Shown: one piece after another, positions 20,225 to 31,646 of the stretch
Layout: the number at the start of each line of letters is the position of its first letter
Position numbering within the stretch: position 1 is the first letter of the stretch
Assembly (NCBI GenBank): GCA_032164245.1
Contig: JAVMKO010000001.1
Span: forward strand, 251,419,644-251,483,643
Length of the DNA: 64,000 bases
Source of the DNA: Sternotherus odoratus
Lineage: Eukaryota > Chordata > Testudines > Kinosternidae
Direction of reading: 5' to 3'
Position numbers and translations under genes: made by a program
The notes under the pieces: generated by a model
What the model saw: the letters and a program-made list of their open reading frames with translations, nothing else
What the model was told of the DNA's origin: nothing
Databases searched by the model: none

Positions 20225-21834
20225 AGTGGAAATGACAGTGGAAGAGTCAAGCTTTCAAGGCTCACAGAGACCCTCAGGTCTCAGAATTCGTATGTTGACC
20301 AAGGTGATGCTGTATAGACATACCCACAGAGGGAGAAAGAGTCGGTTTATATCTGCTAACAAGATGACCACAGACTCCTTTTCCTGACCCTGGGCAATAA
20401 TCCCGCCTCCTCCGCTTTGTAGGGGGACAGGCAGTGAGTGAGAGTTATTGCTACTATTATTGTTTGTTTATTTATACAATGTCCCACCCCCAAAAGTCAG
20501 GTCCATGCCCTGAGGAGTTTACACTCTAGGACCGCAGAGTAAGGAAAGAACATTTTGTACTCAACTTTGCACGGGTATAAATGACTACACAAGTCATAGG
20601 ACTGTGGAGAATTTGACTCCTTCTTTATAAGCATGCAACTGGAAACATCATGTTTGTAAACTGCAGATGTGTTGTTGAAGACCTGAGGAAGAGCTCTGGG
20701 AGGCTTGAAAGCTTGACCCTTCTATCAACAGAAGCTGGGCCAGTAAAAGATATTACCTACCTTGTCTCTCTAATATCCTGGGACCAGCACAGCTACAACA
20801 ACACTTCAAAAACCAATTAGAATAGAATGACAGGTGATAGATGACAGATCATTATTTTCTTACTCAAGTAAGAGGTACATTTTTTAAACACCACACAATC
20901 CCCATTCAACTGCATCACGCATGAACAACAAAGGACAACTATAGCTGTGACTCTGTAGGGCCAGCTCCCTGGAAAGAAAATTATGTAGGCCATGAGTATA
21001 GGAAGTGGGGACGCTGAGATGGAGATGAATGTGCCGAAAGACACAAGGGATATTATGATTGCACCCTCAAAGGAGCAGGTGCAAATGAAACTACTTGTTG
21101 TTATACCAATATTGTACAATAGTGGTTTGGGTGGAAGTGGGGGAGTTGAAGGGAGGGATTTTAAAATGTAGCGCTTGTGAGAAAACAGTTAAAAATGTGA
21201 AGTCCAAAATCCCAATTATCACTAAGCACACTCAGTGTATAGTTACACTGGGCCCAAGATCCAGTCTGGAGAGGCACTGAGTGCAATCAGTTCCCATGAA
21301 AGGATACTGATAAGAATGAGCCTGTGTCCCTAGAAACTCTTTGTTCTCTACTGCAGAAACTCAGGGCTATGACAGACTGTGACTTTGTAGCCTTAACTCT
21401 ACTCTGTACATAAAATTGAAACATTGTAGCCTTAACTGGGCATTTAAAACTTTTTACAGTAAGGAGTTATCAGGAGGTAAGTGGCTCGGTTTTTCCAGGT
21501 GCTGAACTATGTTAGCCAATGGGAATTGTGTGTGGTTAGCACCTCTGAAAATCAGACTACTTTGTTTGTTGGGGTGTTTTAATTAAGCCTGCATAATCTA
21601 GTCTTTCTCCGTCCCTGTCAATCATTGGGGAATTTCAGATTAGGTCCAGAATTTGAGCCTATCTTCATAAATTACATTTATTTCTACAATGAGCCAAGCC
21701 AGAACGTTAGATCTAAAGACTCTGAAAGTTTTGAGAATTTTCAAATTTGGTTTCAATGTGACTCAGAAGCATTTCTCATCTATTGATATATAATAGACTA
21801 GTCTAAAAGCCCGTGTACACAGGCCAACGGTAAT
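20225..21834. other. Intergenic upstream of TPT1
   Basis: No gene. There is a diverged ancient-SINE-like stretch near 20460-20560 (CCATGCCCTGAGGAGTTTACA). Short frames only. Confidence 0.5.
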
Positions 21835-21842
21835 GGCTCGTG

Positions 21843-21986
21843 TAGGGTTGCCAGACATCAAATGTGAAAAATCGGGACAGGGTGTGTGTGTGTGTGTGTG
21901 TGGGGGGGGGTAATAGGAGCTTATATAAGAAAAAGACCCCAAAAATCGGGACTGTCCCTATAAAATCGGGACATCTGGTCACCCTA
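21843..21986. mobile_element. Short hAT-type MITE (144 bp)
   Basis: The ends are TAGGGTTGCCAGAC and ATCTGGTCACCCTA, with a perfect 8-bp target duplication GGCTCGTG (21835-21842 and 21987-21994). It contains a (TG)n tract and a G10 run. Confidence 0.88.
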
Positions 21987-21994
21987 GGCTCGTG

Positions 21995-22320
21995 GCCCCC
22001 CCCCACTCACTCAGCTCTCTCACCCTTCCCCACTCCAAGGGCCCCCCTCCCCCCCCACTCCAAGGGCCCCCCCGCTCGCTCAGCCCCCCTCCATTCGCTC
22101 AGCCCCCCTCCCCACCACTCCAAGGGCCCCCCTCCACTTGCTCAGCCCCCCTCCCCCCACTCCAAGGGCCCCCCTCCACTCACTCAGCCTCCCCGTCCCT
22201 CACTCCAAGGGCCCCCCTCCACTCACTCAGCCTCTCCTCCCCCCCACTCCAAGGCCCCCCCGCTCACTCAGCTCCCCTCCCCCCCACTCCAAGGCCCCCC
22301 CTGCCTGTGCCTCCTGCGCC
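21995..22320. repeat. C-rich minisatellite next to a hAT MITE
   Basis: Irregular repeats of CACTCCAAGGGCCCCCC and CACTCACTCAGCCCCCCTCC, about 25-50 bp period. Proline/serine-rich open frames here are artefacts. The array starts right at the target duplication of the MITE ending at 21986. Confidence 0.85.
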
Positions 22321-22504
22321 CACCCACCCTCCTGCCCGCACTCTCTGATCCAGCCCTGCTTCCCTCCCGGCGGCACACACACGGCGGCCATGTTCTGCTG
22401 CCGAACTACACCTCCCAGCATGCCGTTCGTCTGGGCCGTCTCTACTGCGCATGACGGCTTCACACACACTTCTCTAGCCGATTATTATATAGGATTATAT
22501 TAGA

Positions 22505-24640
22505 TAAAATATTAGGTTATTTTGGATAGACAGCAAAGAAAAAGGCTTCATTTATGAGGTATAGTGAGGGCCTTTACCTCATAAGTTGGAGTTTGCCTCT
22601 CCTGCACTCTAAGCAAAGGATCCAGGAACAAATGTATATATTTTTGTTCTACAGTTTAGTTTATTTCCTTTCCATTGCTTACTTCCTTCTCTGCAGTACC
22701 GTTAAGGTTACAGAGAAAACAGTGGCATTAGGCCTGTTGCATGAGTAGGAAACCCATTAAGGGTTTTTTAGATTCTCAGTCAAAACAATAATTGTTTTTA
22801 TATTTTCGGAAGGGCTACTATCCTCCCCAGGGCTGTCAGAGCCATGAGGGTTGTCTCATTTTTCCATCACTTTACATTGTAGACCCTAGAGATCCTGCAT
22901 CACCCTCCTTTTTGACTAGGACAGCTGAATGCCACTTCAGACAGGGAGCTGTAGTCTTAGTACCTTTACTGGCATGTAAACTCAGAATACTAACCAAACT
23001 TTTCCTTCCTGTAACTACTATCTCAATAAACTGTTGAATTTCACAGAGGTGAATGTTTTCATTATTTGAATATGCCATGGGATGGGAAGGGAATGGAGTC
23101 GCTGCTGGAGACCGTTCCGAGCAGGCAGGCAGAGTTTGAGAGGTGGGAGCATTCGCTAGGCAGGACATATGGGGAAAGGGAAAGGAAAATAGGTAGGTGG
23201 GTATGTACCATCTGTGTTATGGGCTTATAAACAGTTGATGTCAAGGCTTTAGCATGAGATAGAAGCTGATTGGCTGGCTGGAGTGGGTGCCACTTTGAAA
23301 ATACATATCACGGGGAGGAGGGGGAAGCCTGAATGGATTGTGTGGGTCGAGGGAGGGAGGACAGCTGGGGCTGGAGACCTGGAAAGGTTCCTTGCTCACA
23401 TCTGCTAAAAATGGCTGCAGCCATGGGGCACCCAGAACAGAAGTTAGCACAGGGTTGTAGTTAATAATACATTGTAATGATAGATACTTACATGAGGAAA
23501 ATAAAAATAGGATCTGCTTCCTTGATCCCAGCCTGAGGTTTTTGGCTGGGATTGGGCTTGCTTCCTACATAGCCCCTCTCAGAGTCCTGAGTCCAAAGAG
23601 ATCCTGGCTTTCTGGGGAGAGCTCTTCACTGCCCTCCTTGTGTTTCTCCTCCAATGATTCCTTCTGCTTATCCTTAGGAGGAGTTGCAAGGGAACTGCAG
23701 GGTTCAGTAGTGGTGTAATTGCAGAATATTTCATACAGTTCCTCAGAAAATGGCCAGCTTACATTTCTACTGCTGGTGTGTTTCCTGGTATCCCTAGTTT
23801 TATAGTAAGTTCTCCTGAGCTGTTTGGTCCTTAGTACTGATTGTCATCCCGGTTGTGACAACTCATGACTCTCTGACTAGCAATGTCCACAAGCACATAT
23901 TTCTGGTGGTGGCTTACAAGCTTCCCAGGCTCCAAGCAGCTGCTTGAGGTATGTTCTAAGGCTGCTTAGAATCCAGGAGCAAACAGACAAATTCTGTTCC
24001 CATACCACCTTTTAAACAGGGATGAGAACATCCAATCAACTTGATCCCAGAGGACTGGAGGGCACAAACAGGTCAGTTATGGACATCCGGGGCCGGGAGG
24101 GTCATTTGGCCTGGGCCTCATGCTCAAAGGGGACCTCAAATTTAGACACTTGTTAATTTTTTGACATTTGATAAGTTTCACAACTTGTTTTTATGTTCAT
24201 CATCCCTATTGGACCAAAATGTGACACTCTCAGTTTAGAGCTGCATATTTAAGCAAATAAGAGATGTGCTTTGGTAAATGACTTTTTTTTGTTAACTGAT
24301 ATAGATTTTGTCATATTAAAGAGTAAAAAATGTTCATCAATATTAATAAAATATATCGGTTCTGATGGCACAAGATTAGACCATGTGGAATCATTTTTTA
24401 TTTTTATTATGGCTAAGGGCCTCAAAAGCTGGAAGTGACCTGGGCTTCTCTGGACCTCTGAGAGGACCTGTGGACATCTGTAAAGCAGTGTGGGATAGCA
24501 GTTCCAGGACTGACAAAGCACTGTGCAGCAAGCAACACTGCATACACACAAGCAATAGATGGCACTAACTCAATTTGCCCTAAATATAGACAACCTCTAA
24601 AGGACTCCAGAGTACACAATAAATGCAGAGTTAGTGAGCT
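22505..24640. other. Intergenic, nothing recognised
   Basis: No supported gene or repeat boundary. The sequence before the Gypsy relic (23.5-24.5 kb) could include more of that element but shows no readable domain. Confidence 0.45.
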
Positions 24641-24649
24641 CTGAGGAAT

Positions 24650-25020
24650 TGTATTGTGTGTAAATTTAGAAATACAATAGCCCTTTGTAAGGTCAATGGT
24701 ACTGAGGTATTGTGCTGGGCCCAAGTACTCTAACTGCTTGTCCAGCCTTGGCATTGGGTAAGCATCATACTTTGTGATGGCTTTAACCATGCATCCGATG
24801 AAGTGGGTATTAGCCCACGAAAGCTTATGCTTCAAAACTTTATAGTTAGTCTTTAAGGTGCCACAGGACTTTGTTAACTTAACCATGCAGCAGTCTATAC
24901 AAAATTGGACCATCCCATCTGCTTTGAGGATCAGACTCTAGAGCTCCTCCATTCTATAGCAATTCCTCAGTAACTCCCATTCTCAGCATTACCTAAATCT
25001 CTTCTCTTATTTGTGTCCCA
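24650..25020 (-). pseudogene. Gypsy-type LTR retrotransposon reverse transcriptase relic
   Basis: On the minus strand, MVQFCIDCC resembles the RFCIDYRKLN motif of Gypsy reverse transcriptases. After a SINE insertion the frame resumes as KAITKYDAYPMPRLDKQLEY and LGPAQYLSTIDLTKGY. LSTIDLTKGY is the first catalytic aspartate region. Upstream, MLRMGVTEELL fits the segment before it, but stops and frameshifts abound. Only about 100 residues remain. Confidence 0.8.
24794..24878 (-). mobile_element. 5'-truncated tRNA-SINE inside a Gypsy relic
   Basis: Minus-oriented body from CATCCGATGAAGTGGG to AGGACTTTG, with an 11-bp duplication TTAACCATGCA (24783-24793 and 24879-24889). It interrupts the Gypsy reverse transcriptase frame. 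Confidence 0.85.
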
Positions 25021-25071
25021 CATACTTTTGTGAAGGGCCAGGGATTCTCCTTAACCAAATGTCCTAGTGCT

Positions 25072-25292
25072 AGGTTCAAGACTAGCAGCCGTGTTAGTCT
25101 GTATCCATAAAGAAAGCGAGGAAAACTTGTTGCACCTTAGAGACTGTTTTTCCTAGCACCTTAGAGACTAACTAGTTTATTTCAGCATAAGCTTTCATGG
25201 GCTATATCCGATGAAGTGAGCTATGGCCCACAAAAGCTTATGCTGAAATAAATTAGCTAGTCTCTAAGGTGCTACAAGTTTTCCTCGCTTTC
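25072..25292. mobile_element. Fold-back tRNA-SINE insertion (longest)
   Basis: The complete plus head and body (CTAGCAGCCGTGTTAGTCTG to CCGATGAAGTGA), with a small internal duplication, are followed by an inverted body ending TTTTCCTCGCTTTC. Both arms share the private sequence AGCGAGGAAAAC. A perfect 12-bp duplication TGTCCTAGTGCT flanks it (25060-25071 and 25293-25304). Confidence 0.9.
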
Positions 25293-25384
25293 TGTCCTAG
25301 TGCTGTTTCCGGATGATGTTGTATTACCTGTGTTCTGTATGGACTTGGCGAGAACATGGTAGTGACATCTCAGCTCAGAAATAT

Positions 25385-25465
25385 TGGAGGATGGCTAGCG
25401 GGGCAGAGTGACTAGCAGGATGACTGGCAGGGAGGAATGGTTAGCAGGATGGCTAGCGGGGAGGA
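25385..25465 (+). repeat. Short degenerate tandem repeat
   Basis: GGATGGCTAGCGGGG and GGATGACTGGCAGGG units, about 25-30 bp period, three to four copies. Confidence 0.6.
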
Positions 25466-25559
25466 GCAGCTCATGGTGAAGACTGCAGCAGAACTGTACA
25501 AAGAGGGCGTGGCAATCACCCGTTGACATGAGCAGCAAAGCATGTAAGGGGCCTTAATA

Positions 25560-26010
25560 CCTCCCCCTCCCCATTTCCACCCAGGTGGGGAGGTAAACTC
25601 TCCAGATGAATTTCTGAACTCTGGGGGGTGGCACTGACCAAGGACAGAAACTGTGGGAGGGGCAACTGTTGGGTTGCTGGAGACTTAAAACCCGGAGAGG
25701 AAAAGATACTAACACACTTACTTGGGGGTGGGTCTTTTGCTCGTGGTTTGTGTTACGAATCCTGTTTGTGGTGTTTTCCCAACATAATGCTGCATTGTTT
25801 CTCTCTGTTATTAAAAGGCTTTTGCTATACTCAGACTCTGCTTGCGACAGGGGAAGTATTGCCTCTTAGAGGCACCCAGGAGAGTGGTATGTATTTGTGC
25901 CAGGTCACTGGGTGGAGTCTTGAGCTGGTTTTGCATTGTGTTATTGGAACAGAACCCCCTAGATACTGAACCTGGCCTTTGTTGCTGCCAATTCTGACAC
26001 GAAGAAGGGT
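25560..26010 (+). repeat. LTR-like repeat fragment
   Basis: The segment with TTATTAAAAGGCTTTTGC and the downstream GGAAGTATTGCCTCTTAGAGG and GAAGGGTTACA resembles the R/U5 part of a turtle LTR in my memory. No boundaries or target duplication were found. Confidence 0.4.
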
Positions 26011-26888
26011 TACATCTATACAGTGAACCAATTTAAAAACACCTGGGTCTATATACCTATGAGTCAGCCGGACATGTAGCGACATGCCTGTGGACAGGGG
26101 ATTCCAGGTACTTTCCCATGTTCATGTGCTATGAGCTTGTGTTTGGGATAAAGGATCCACAAGCCAGGCATTTCCTCACACACCCTCTATTGGGGGTGTA
26201 CATCCTCCCTGAATTTTCCTAACCATCTCCCTCCCCCCCCCCTTTTGTGAACTAGTTACATGCAGTCTTGTCAATTTAGTGATTGTTTGGAAATTTGAAT
26301 TGAAATTGAAACATTAACACACACTTTAAAAGCATATAAAGTAGGTGATAAAATACATGTATCTGAAAAAGTATAATAGATTTGAAAAGTATGAACACAG
26401 CTTCCTTATACAGTTTTTGTTTTTTGTGACACTGTCAGTGCATTCTTTTTGGTGATGCTGGCCAACCTAATAATTTCAAATTAAGATTTGTAAGCAAAGT
26501 CTGAATGAGCTCTCCCTGACAGCTAGTGATGAGCTGGGCTTTGTGGGGAAAGGCTCCAGGACCAGATTGTATTTACATTCACACCTAATCTACCTAGGTG
26601 TCCAGCAAACAGAGCTGTTGCCCAAGTGATAGATTTTGGCTGGAGTTGGGTTACAAAGCACTTGAATGTGTGTGTGTGTTGGGGGGGGGGAATGAAATGT
26701 TGTTCTTATTGGATGAGTAAAAGGCTGTAGAACTGTACTTAGCCTGTGCTAAGTGAAAGACTCAGGAGGTGAAAAAGTGAAGAACTCTCTAATATGTGCA
26801 TATATGGCTGACGAATGCACCAATGAAAATAGGCATCAAGTACTAAGTCATTGCGTATGTTATCTTGATGTCTTTGGTAAGCCCATAG

Positions 26889-27598
26889 ATGTATTCTAGA
26901 TGTTCAGGTTATAGGAGACACATCAGCTGCATCTGTGACATCTTAGAAGAGTTAAATGCTTGTAAATTCACTATCCTGTTCCCATTGCCACTTGCTGATC
27001 GCCATCAGACTTTTGACTTGTGCAAATGTTATTCCCTCTCCAAAAAAATGGAAGATGCCTGTGCAAAACTTCTTTTAAAGTGGGGAAACTGGTGTACAAT
27101 AGTCACCACACTCTCTTTGACAGGTAGAAGACTTGAAACCAATGGCATGGACACCATGACGATTGGAAATCCTCTATTTGCTGCAGTCTTCATCCACCTT
27201 CACAGCTGTTGTAACATTACACAATAGTTTCACCTCCATTGTGCAGTGATCCTCTGTCTGCTCTGCTGTTAGGGACATCTTGGATCACACTTTGTCTGGA
27301 ACTAAGACGAGGAAGACTTTGTAGCACCTTAGAGACTAACCAGTTTATTTCAGCATAAGCTTTCGTGGGCTGGTTAGTCTCTAAGGTGCTACAAAGTCTT
27401 CTTCATCTTATTTACGGATACAGACTAGCACGGCTGCTAATCTTAAATTTGTCTGGAACCTCGTCCTTGACTGTTCTGCCATGGGTAGCCCTAAAAGAGT
27501 ACATGACTCCAGGCAGCATCTCGCTCGGGGTCATTGAGACACACAAGCCTCTCCACCACTACAAGGTGGTGATCCATGGAGAGGAGATGATAATATAA
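26889..27598 (+). pseudogene. Possible unidentified coding relic split by a fold-back SINE
   Basis: Open segments are 26889-27227 (including LADRHQTFDLCKCYSLSKKM) and, after stops and the SINE, a segment resuming in frame across the insertion as DHTLSGT then SSLTVLPWVALKEYMTPGSI and SLGVIETHKPLHHYKVVIHG. Amino-acid composition looks less random than neighbours, but I recognise no family. It may be a transposon-derived relic or chance. Confidence 0.25.
27303..27447. mobile_element. Fold-back tRNA-SINE insertion
   Basis: The plus body (TAAGACGAGGAAGACTTTG to CTTTCGTGGGC) is followed by a minus body and full head ending in GCACGGCTGCTAATC. A perfect 12-bp duplication TTTGTCTGGAAC flanks it (27291-27302 and 27448-27459). 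Confidence 0.9.
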
Positions 27599-27715
27599 GA
27601 ACATAAGAATGGCCACACTGGGTCAGACCAATTGTTCATCTAGCCCAGCTGCCTGTCTTCCGACAGTGGCTGGTGCCAGATGTTTGAGAGAGGAATAAAC
27701 ACAACAGGGCAATTT
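27594..27715 (-). mobile_element. CR1 LINE 3' end, second subfamily
   Basis: It contains AAGAACATAAGAATGGCCAC, CTGGGTCAGACCAATTG and TCTTCCGACAGTGGCTGG, the minus-strand form of the 3' end of a widespread turtle CR1. Confidence 0.85.
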
Positions 27716-28075
27716 ATAAAGTGATAAGTCATAAGAGTGAAATGCCAGTGAGCTGCATGGTAACTTTTAAAAAATACCACATTAGAGTCTCAGATTAAAT
27801 GTATACTCCCAAATTAAAAAGAATAGCGAGAAGACCAAAAAATGGCACTGTGGCTAAACAGAGTAAAAGAAGTGGTTAGAGACAAAAAGGCAGCCATTAA
27901 AAATGAAAGTCGAATCCTGCTGAAGAAGCTAGAAAGGAGCATAAACTCTGGCAAGTCAAGTTTAGAAGTATAATTAGGCAGGCCAAGAATTTAAAGAACA
28001 ACTAGCAAAAGACACAAAAACTAAATGTGAATGGGATCCCAGGGAAGCCATACTGAGGTTACTCAATTAGGATAC

Positions 28076-29186
28076 TCTGCAAAGAATGGGGCAGACAATT
28101 CCAATGCTGATAAATATTCCAATACTTAGATTTACCAAGTCAGCACAGAACAGCTTCTATAATACCTTATTGGTTACCCAGAAGCCTACAACACAGTTCC
28201 CTTAAAACAACCCAGCCTCAGACCTCCACCCAGACACCCAAGTCGAATATGATGAGGATTACTGAAAATCATATTCATCATATAAAAAAGTTCTACCAAT
28301 CCCAAAGGATCAGACACATTACCTCCCAGGTTAATGAGTATGCCCGATTTTACTCAAATACATGCTTACAGACAATCCTTATTAACTAAACTAAATTTTA
28401 TTAAAAAAGAAAAGAGAGAGTGTATTGGTTAAAAGATCAATGTACATACGGACATGAGTACAGTCTTGAGATTCAAATTCATAGTAGAGATGGTGAGCTT
28501 TGTAGCTACAAAAAGTTCTTTCAGAATTAGTCCATAGGTTGTAGTCCAAATCCATATTCAGGGTGATCCAGATAGGACTGGAGATCTCAGTCTTATGCCT
28601 TAAGCTTCCCCTGCATGAAGCATCAAGCAAATCTGAGATTAAAAGGATCAGGACCCAAGACATCTTTATACAGTTCCAGGCCTTCTTTAGACAGCTCGGA
28701 GTCCTTAGCGAACAATAGGCAATCAAGGAGACTTTGAAATAGACCTATTTCCTAAGCATCACCGGTAATTAGCTACGGGGATTAACATAAAGGAATTGCC
28801 TGTTTTCCAGCATCCGCAGGTGATTTGCTATACATTTCAATGAGAGATTAATAAAATATCATCATATTTACAGTTAATTTAAATATTAATATTTCCTTTT
28901 GATCTCTGAATTAACAGAATTCAGTATAGATAGGGACTGCTCAATTACAGTGTTAACCTCTAACCAGATATGTGTAAACACACAAAACACAAACATTATC
29001 ATTATGTCCCTAAAAGTTGAATCTGGGCCATTTATTCTGCAGGATGCGTAACCCTTTCTGGCCATATGTCACACTTTGTATAAGGTTTGTTTCAATTATA
29101 TAACCGTGGTAGCAACAATTATTTGCATGGTCATATGCTAATCAGATATCTGTTAGTCACACTAACAGCAACATTTTTTTTAAATA
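28076..29186. repeat. Unclassified 1.1-kb insertion inside the CR1
   Basis: CR1 homology stops near 28076 and resumes at 29187 (TTTAAATACATAAAATCCAGG). The intervening AT-rich sequence resembles a dispersed turtle repeat in my memory. It has no protein motif and I could not define termini. Confidence 0.45.
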
Positions 29187-30515
29187 CATAAAATCCAGGA
29201 AGCCTGCCAAACAATTGATGGGCCACTGGGTGGCTGAGATGCTAAAGAAGCACTCAAGGAAGATAAGACCATTGAGGAGAAGCTGAATGAGTTCTTTGCA
29301 TCAGTCTTCTCTGTAGAGAGTCCTACAACTGAGCCATTGTTTTCAGATTACAAACCTGAGGAATTGTCCTAGACTGAGGTGTCAGTAGAGGAGGTTTTGG
29401 AACAAATAGATAAATTAAACAATAATAAGGCACCAGGACTAGATAGTATTCACCCAAGAGTTCTGAAAGAACTCAAATGTGAAATTGCATAACAACTAAT
29501 TGTGGTATATAACCTATCACTTAAATCAGCTTTGTACCAGATGGCTGGAGGATAGCTAATGTGACACCAATTTTTAAAAAAGGCTCCAGAGATAATCCTG
29601 GCAATTACAAACCAGAAAGCCCAACTTCAGTATCAGACAACTTGGTTGAAACTATAGTTAAGAACAGAATTATAAGACACATAGATGAACATGATTTGTT
29701 GAGGAAGAGTCAACATGACTTTGTAAAAGGAAATCATGCCTCACCAATCTATTAGAATTCTTTAAGGGGGGTCAACAAATATGGACTAGGGTGATCCAGT
29801 GGATATAGCATACTTGGACTTTCAGAAAACCTTTGACAAGGTCCCTCACCAAAGTCTCTTAAGCAAACTAAGCAGTCATGGGATAAGAGGCAAAATCTTC
29901 TCCTGGATCAGTAACTGGTTAAAAGACAGGAATCAAGGAGTAGGAATAAATGGTCAGTTTTCAGAATGGAGAGAGGTAAATAGCACCGGGATATGTTCTG
30001 GGACCAGCACAGATCCTTAGTGAGGTGGCAAAATTTGCAGGTGATACAAAATTACTCAAGATAGCTAAATCCAAAGCAGACGGCAAAGAGTTACAAAGGG
30101 ATCTCACAAAACTGGGTGACTAGGCAACAAAATGGTAGATGAAATTCAATATTTATAAATGCAAATGAATCCACAATGGAAAACATAAACTCAACGGTAC
30201 ACACAAAATGATGGAGTCTAAATTAGCCTTTACCAAGAAACAGATCTTGGAGCTTTTGTGGATAGTTCTCAGAAAACATCTGTTCAATGTGCAGCAGCAG
30301 TCAAAACCGAATAGAATGTTAAGAACCATTAGGAAAGGGATAGTTAATAAAATAGAAACTATCAGAATGCCACTATAGAAATTGATGGTACTTTCACACC
30401 TGGAATACTGTATGCAGTTCTGGTCACCTCATCTCAAAAAAGAGATATTAGAACTGGAAATGGTACAGAGAAAGGCAACAAAAATTATTAAGGGTATGGA
30501 AGAGCTTCCACATGA

Positions 30516-31020
30516 GTGGTGGGTGAAGCTTCCCTTTCGGGAGATAAGCCCCTTGCCCTGACTCTTCTGGCCAAGGCCCCACTCCTTCCGGCCAAGGCCA
30601 TGCCACTGCTTGTTGCTCTCAGCCCTCCAATGGCTCTGGCCAGGGCGGGATGGGGATGAGAGCTTGTTTGGCACCATGTGGGGAGGAGACTGGGAGCTCA
30701 ACCCCGGCCTGGGTCAAGCTCTCAGCCTTGGCCAGGACTGCGATGGAGCTCTCAGCCGTGGCTGGAGCTCCAAGCCTGAGCCCCTCCCCTATTCTGCCCC
30801 TTTCCCTTTAGCCCCACTCTTGTTCCACCCCCACTCTACCTCTTCCCCTGGAGATCCCACCTCTTGCTGTGGCTCTGAGATTGGAAAAGCTCTGTGTCCC
30901 TGGGGCCATGGTGGGATTTTTCTGGCACCCCCCACATTTTCCACTGCCTCTCCCCCCTCTGGCAATGTGAGGTTTGGGGAGGCATAGCCTCCTGCAGCCT
31001 CCATTACGCTCTGCCCATGA
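30516..31020. repeat. GC-rich insertion inside the CR1
   Basis: CR1 sequence breaks at GCTTCCACATGAG (about 30503-30515) and resumes after GGTTCCATATGAAG (about 31021-31034). These look like a diverged target duplication of about 13 bp. The insert is C/T-rich (CCCCACTCCTTCC-type blocks), and open frames in it are compositional. Confidence 0.5.
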
Positions 31021-31078
31021 GGTTCCATATGAAGAGGTTATAAAGACTGGGACTGTTCAGCTTGGAAAGGAGATGACC

Positions 31079-31234
31079 ACTTTCTCCACACCATTCATGA
31101 TTTTTTAGACCTCTATTATATCCCCTTTAGTTGTCTCTTTTCTAAGCTGAACAGTCCCAGACTTTTTAAACTCTCCTCATACGGAAGCTGTTCCATATCC
31201 CTAAGCATTTGTGTTGCCCTTCTCTGTACTTTTG
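31079..31234 (-). mobile_element. Inverted CR1 segment joined to the plus CR1
   Basis: Minus-strand CR1 sequence (translation includes [20 protein letters not shown] and [17 protein letters not shown]) covers the same ORF2 end as the plus CR1 it abuts at about 31078. Together they form a head-to-head LINE inverted repeat. Confidence 0.75.
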
Positions 31235-31510
31235 GACTAATAGTTAATGGACTAATGGTTGAGGATTCACATTTCATTCTGTATAAATGTTGTTTTAATG
31301 TATGAGTTCCTAGCTTGTCAGTGTTTGCTTTGTGAAGAAACACACTTGAGTTTGCTTAACACTACGTATGGCCTCCTATTAAACGACATCTTACTATTTC
31401 TGAACTGTAACAACTGCATTATCTGATGTAATGCTGACCATGGCTTGTGTTGGTCAGTATTGACAGTGAAACCTTTTTCAGCATTGTGTCAGCTAATCTG
31501 TGAAGACACT

Positions 31511-31633
31511 AAAACAATGAGGAGTCCGCTGGCACCTTAAAAACTAACAGATTTATTTGGCATAAGCTTTTGTGGGTAAAAAACCCACTTCTTCAGTTGC
31601 ATGGAGTCCATGGCTAGGCTACCCCTCTGAAAC
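31511..31633. mobile_element. Rearranged tRNA-SINE: body followed by inverted head
   Basis: The plus body (AAAACAATGAGGAGTCCGC to CTTCTTCAGTTGCATGG) is followed by a minus head (GGCTAGGCTACCCCTCTGAA). The flanks CTGTGAAGACACT and CTGTTAAGACACT form a 12/13 duplication. The architecture is the mirror image of the 7801 copy. Confidence 0.82.
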
Positions 31634-31646
31634 CTGTTAAGACACT

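Larger units (their letters stand above)
27820..31078 (+). mobile_element. Degenerate CR1 LINE with reverse transcriptase remnants, twice interrupted
   Basis: ORF2 remnants in order are TPIFKKGSRDNPGNYKP (29561 on), LVETIVKNRIIRHIDEHDLL and QHDFVKG, then AYLDFQKTFDKVPHQSLLSK and ISNWLKDRNQG (29799 on), and EILELEMVQRKATKIIKG near 30450. Stops and frameshifts are many. A deletion near 30020 removes the catalytic YADD region. Foreign segments occupy about 28076-29186 and 30516-31020. Confidence 0.85.

Noticed and set aside
21864..22503. Proline-rich frames of 118-196 codons
   Set aside because: They derive from a C-rich minisatellite with no protein signature.
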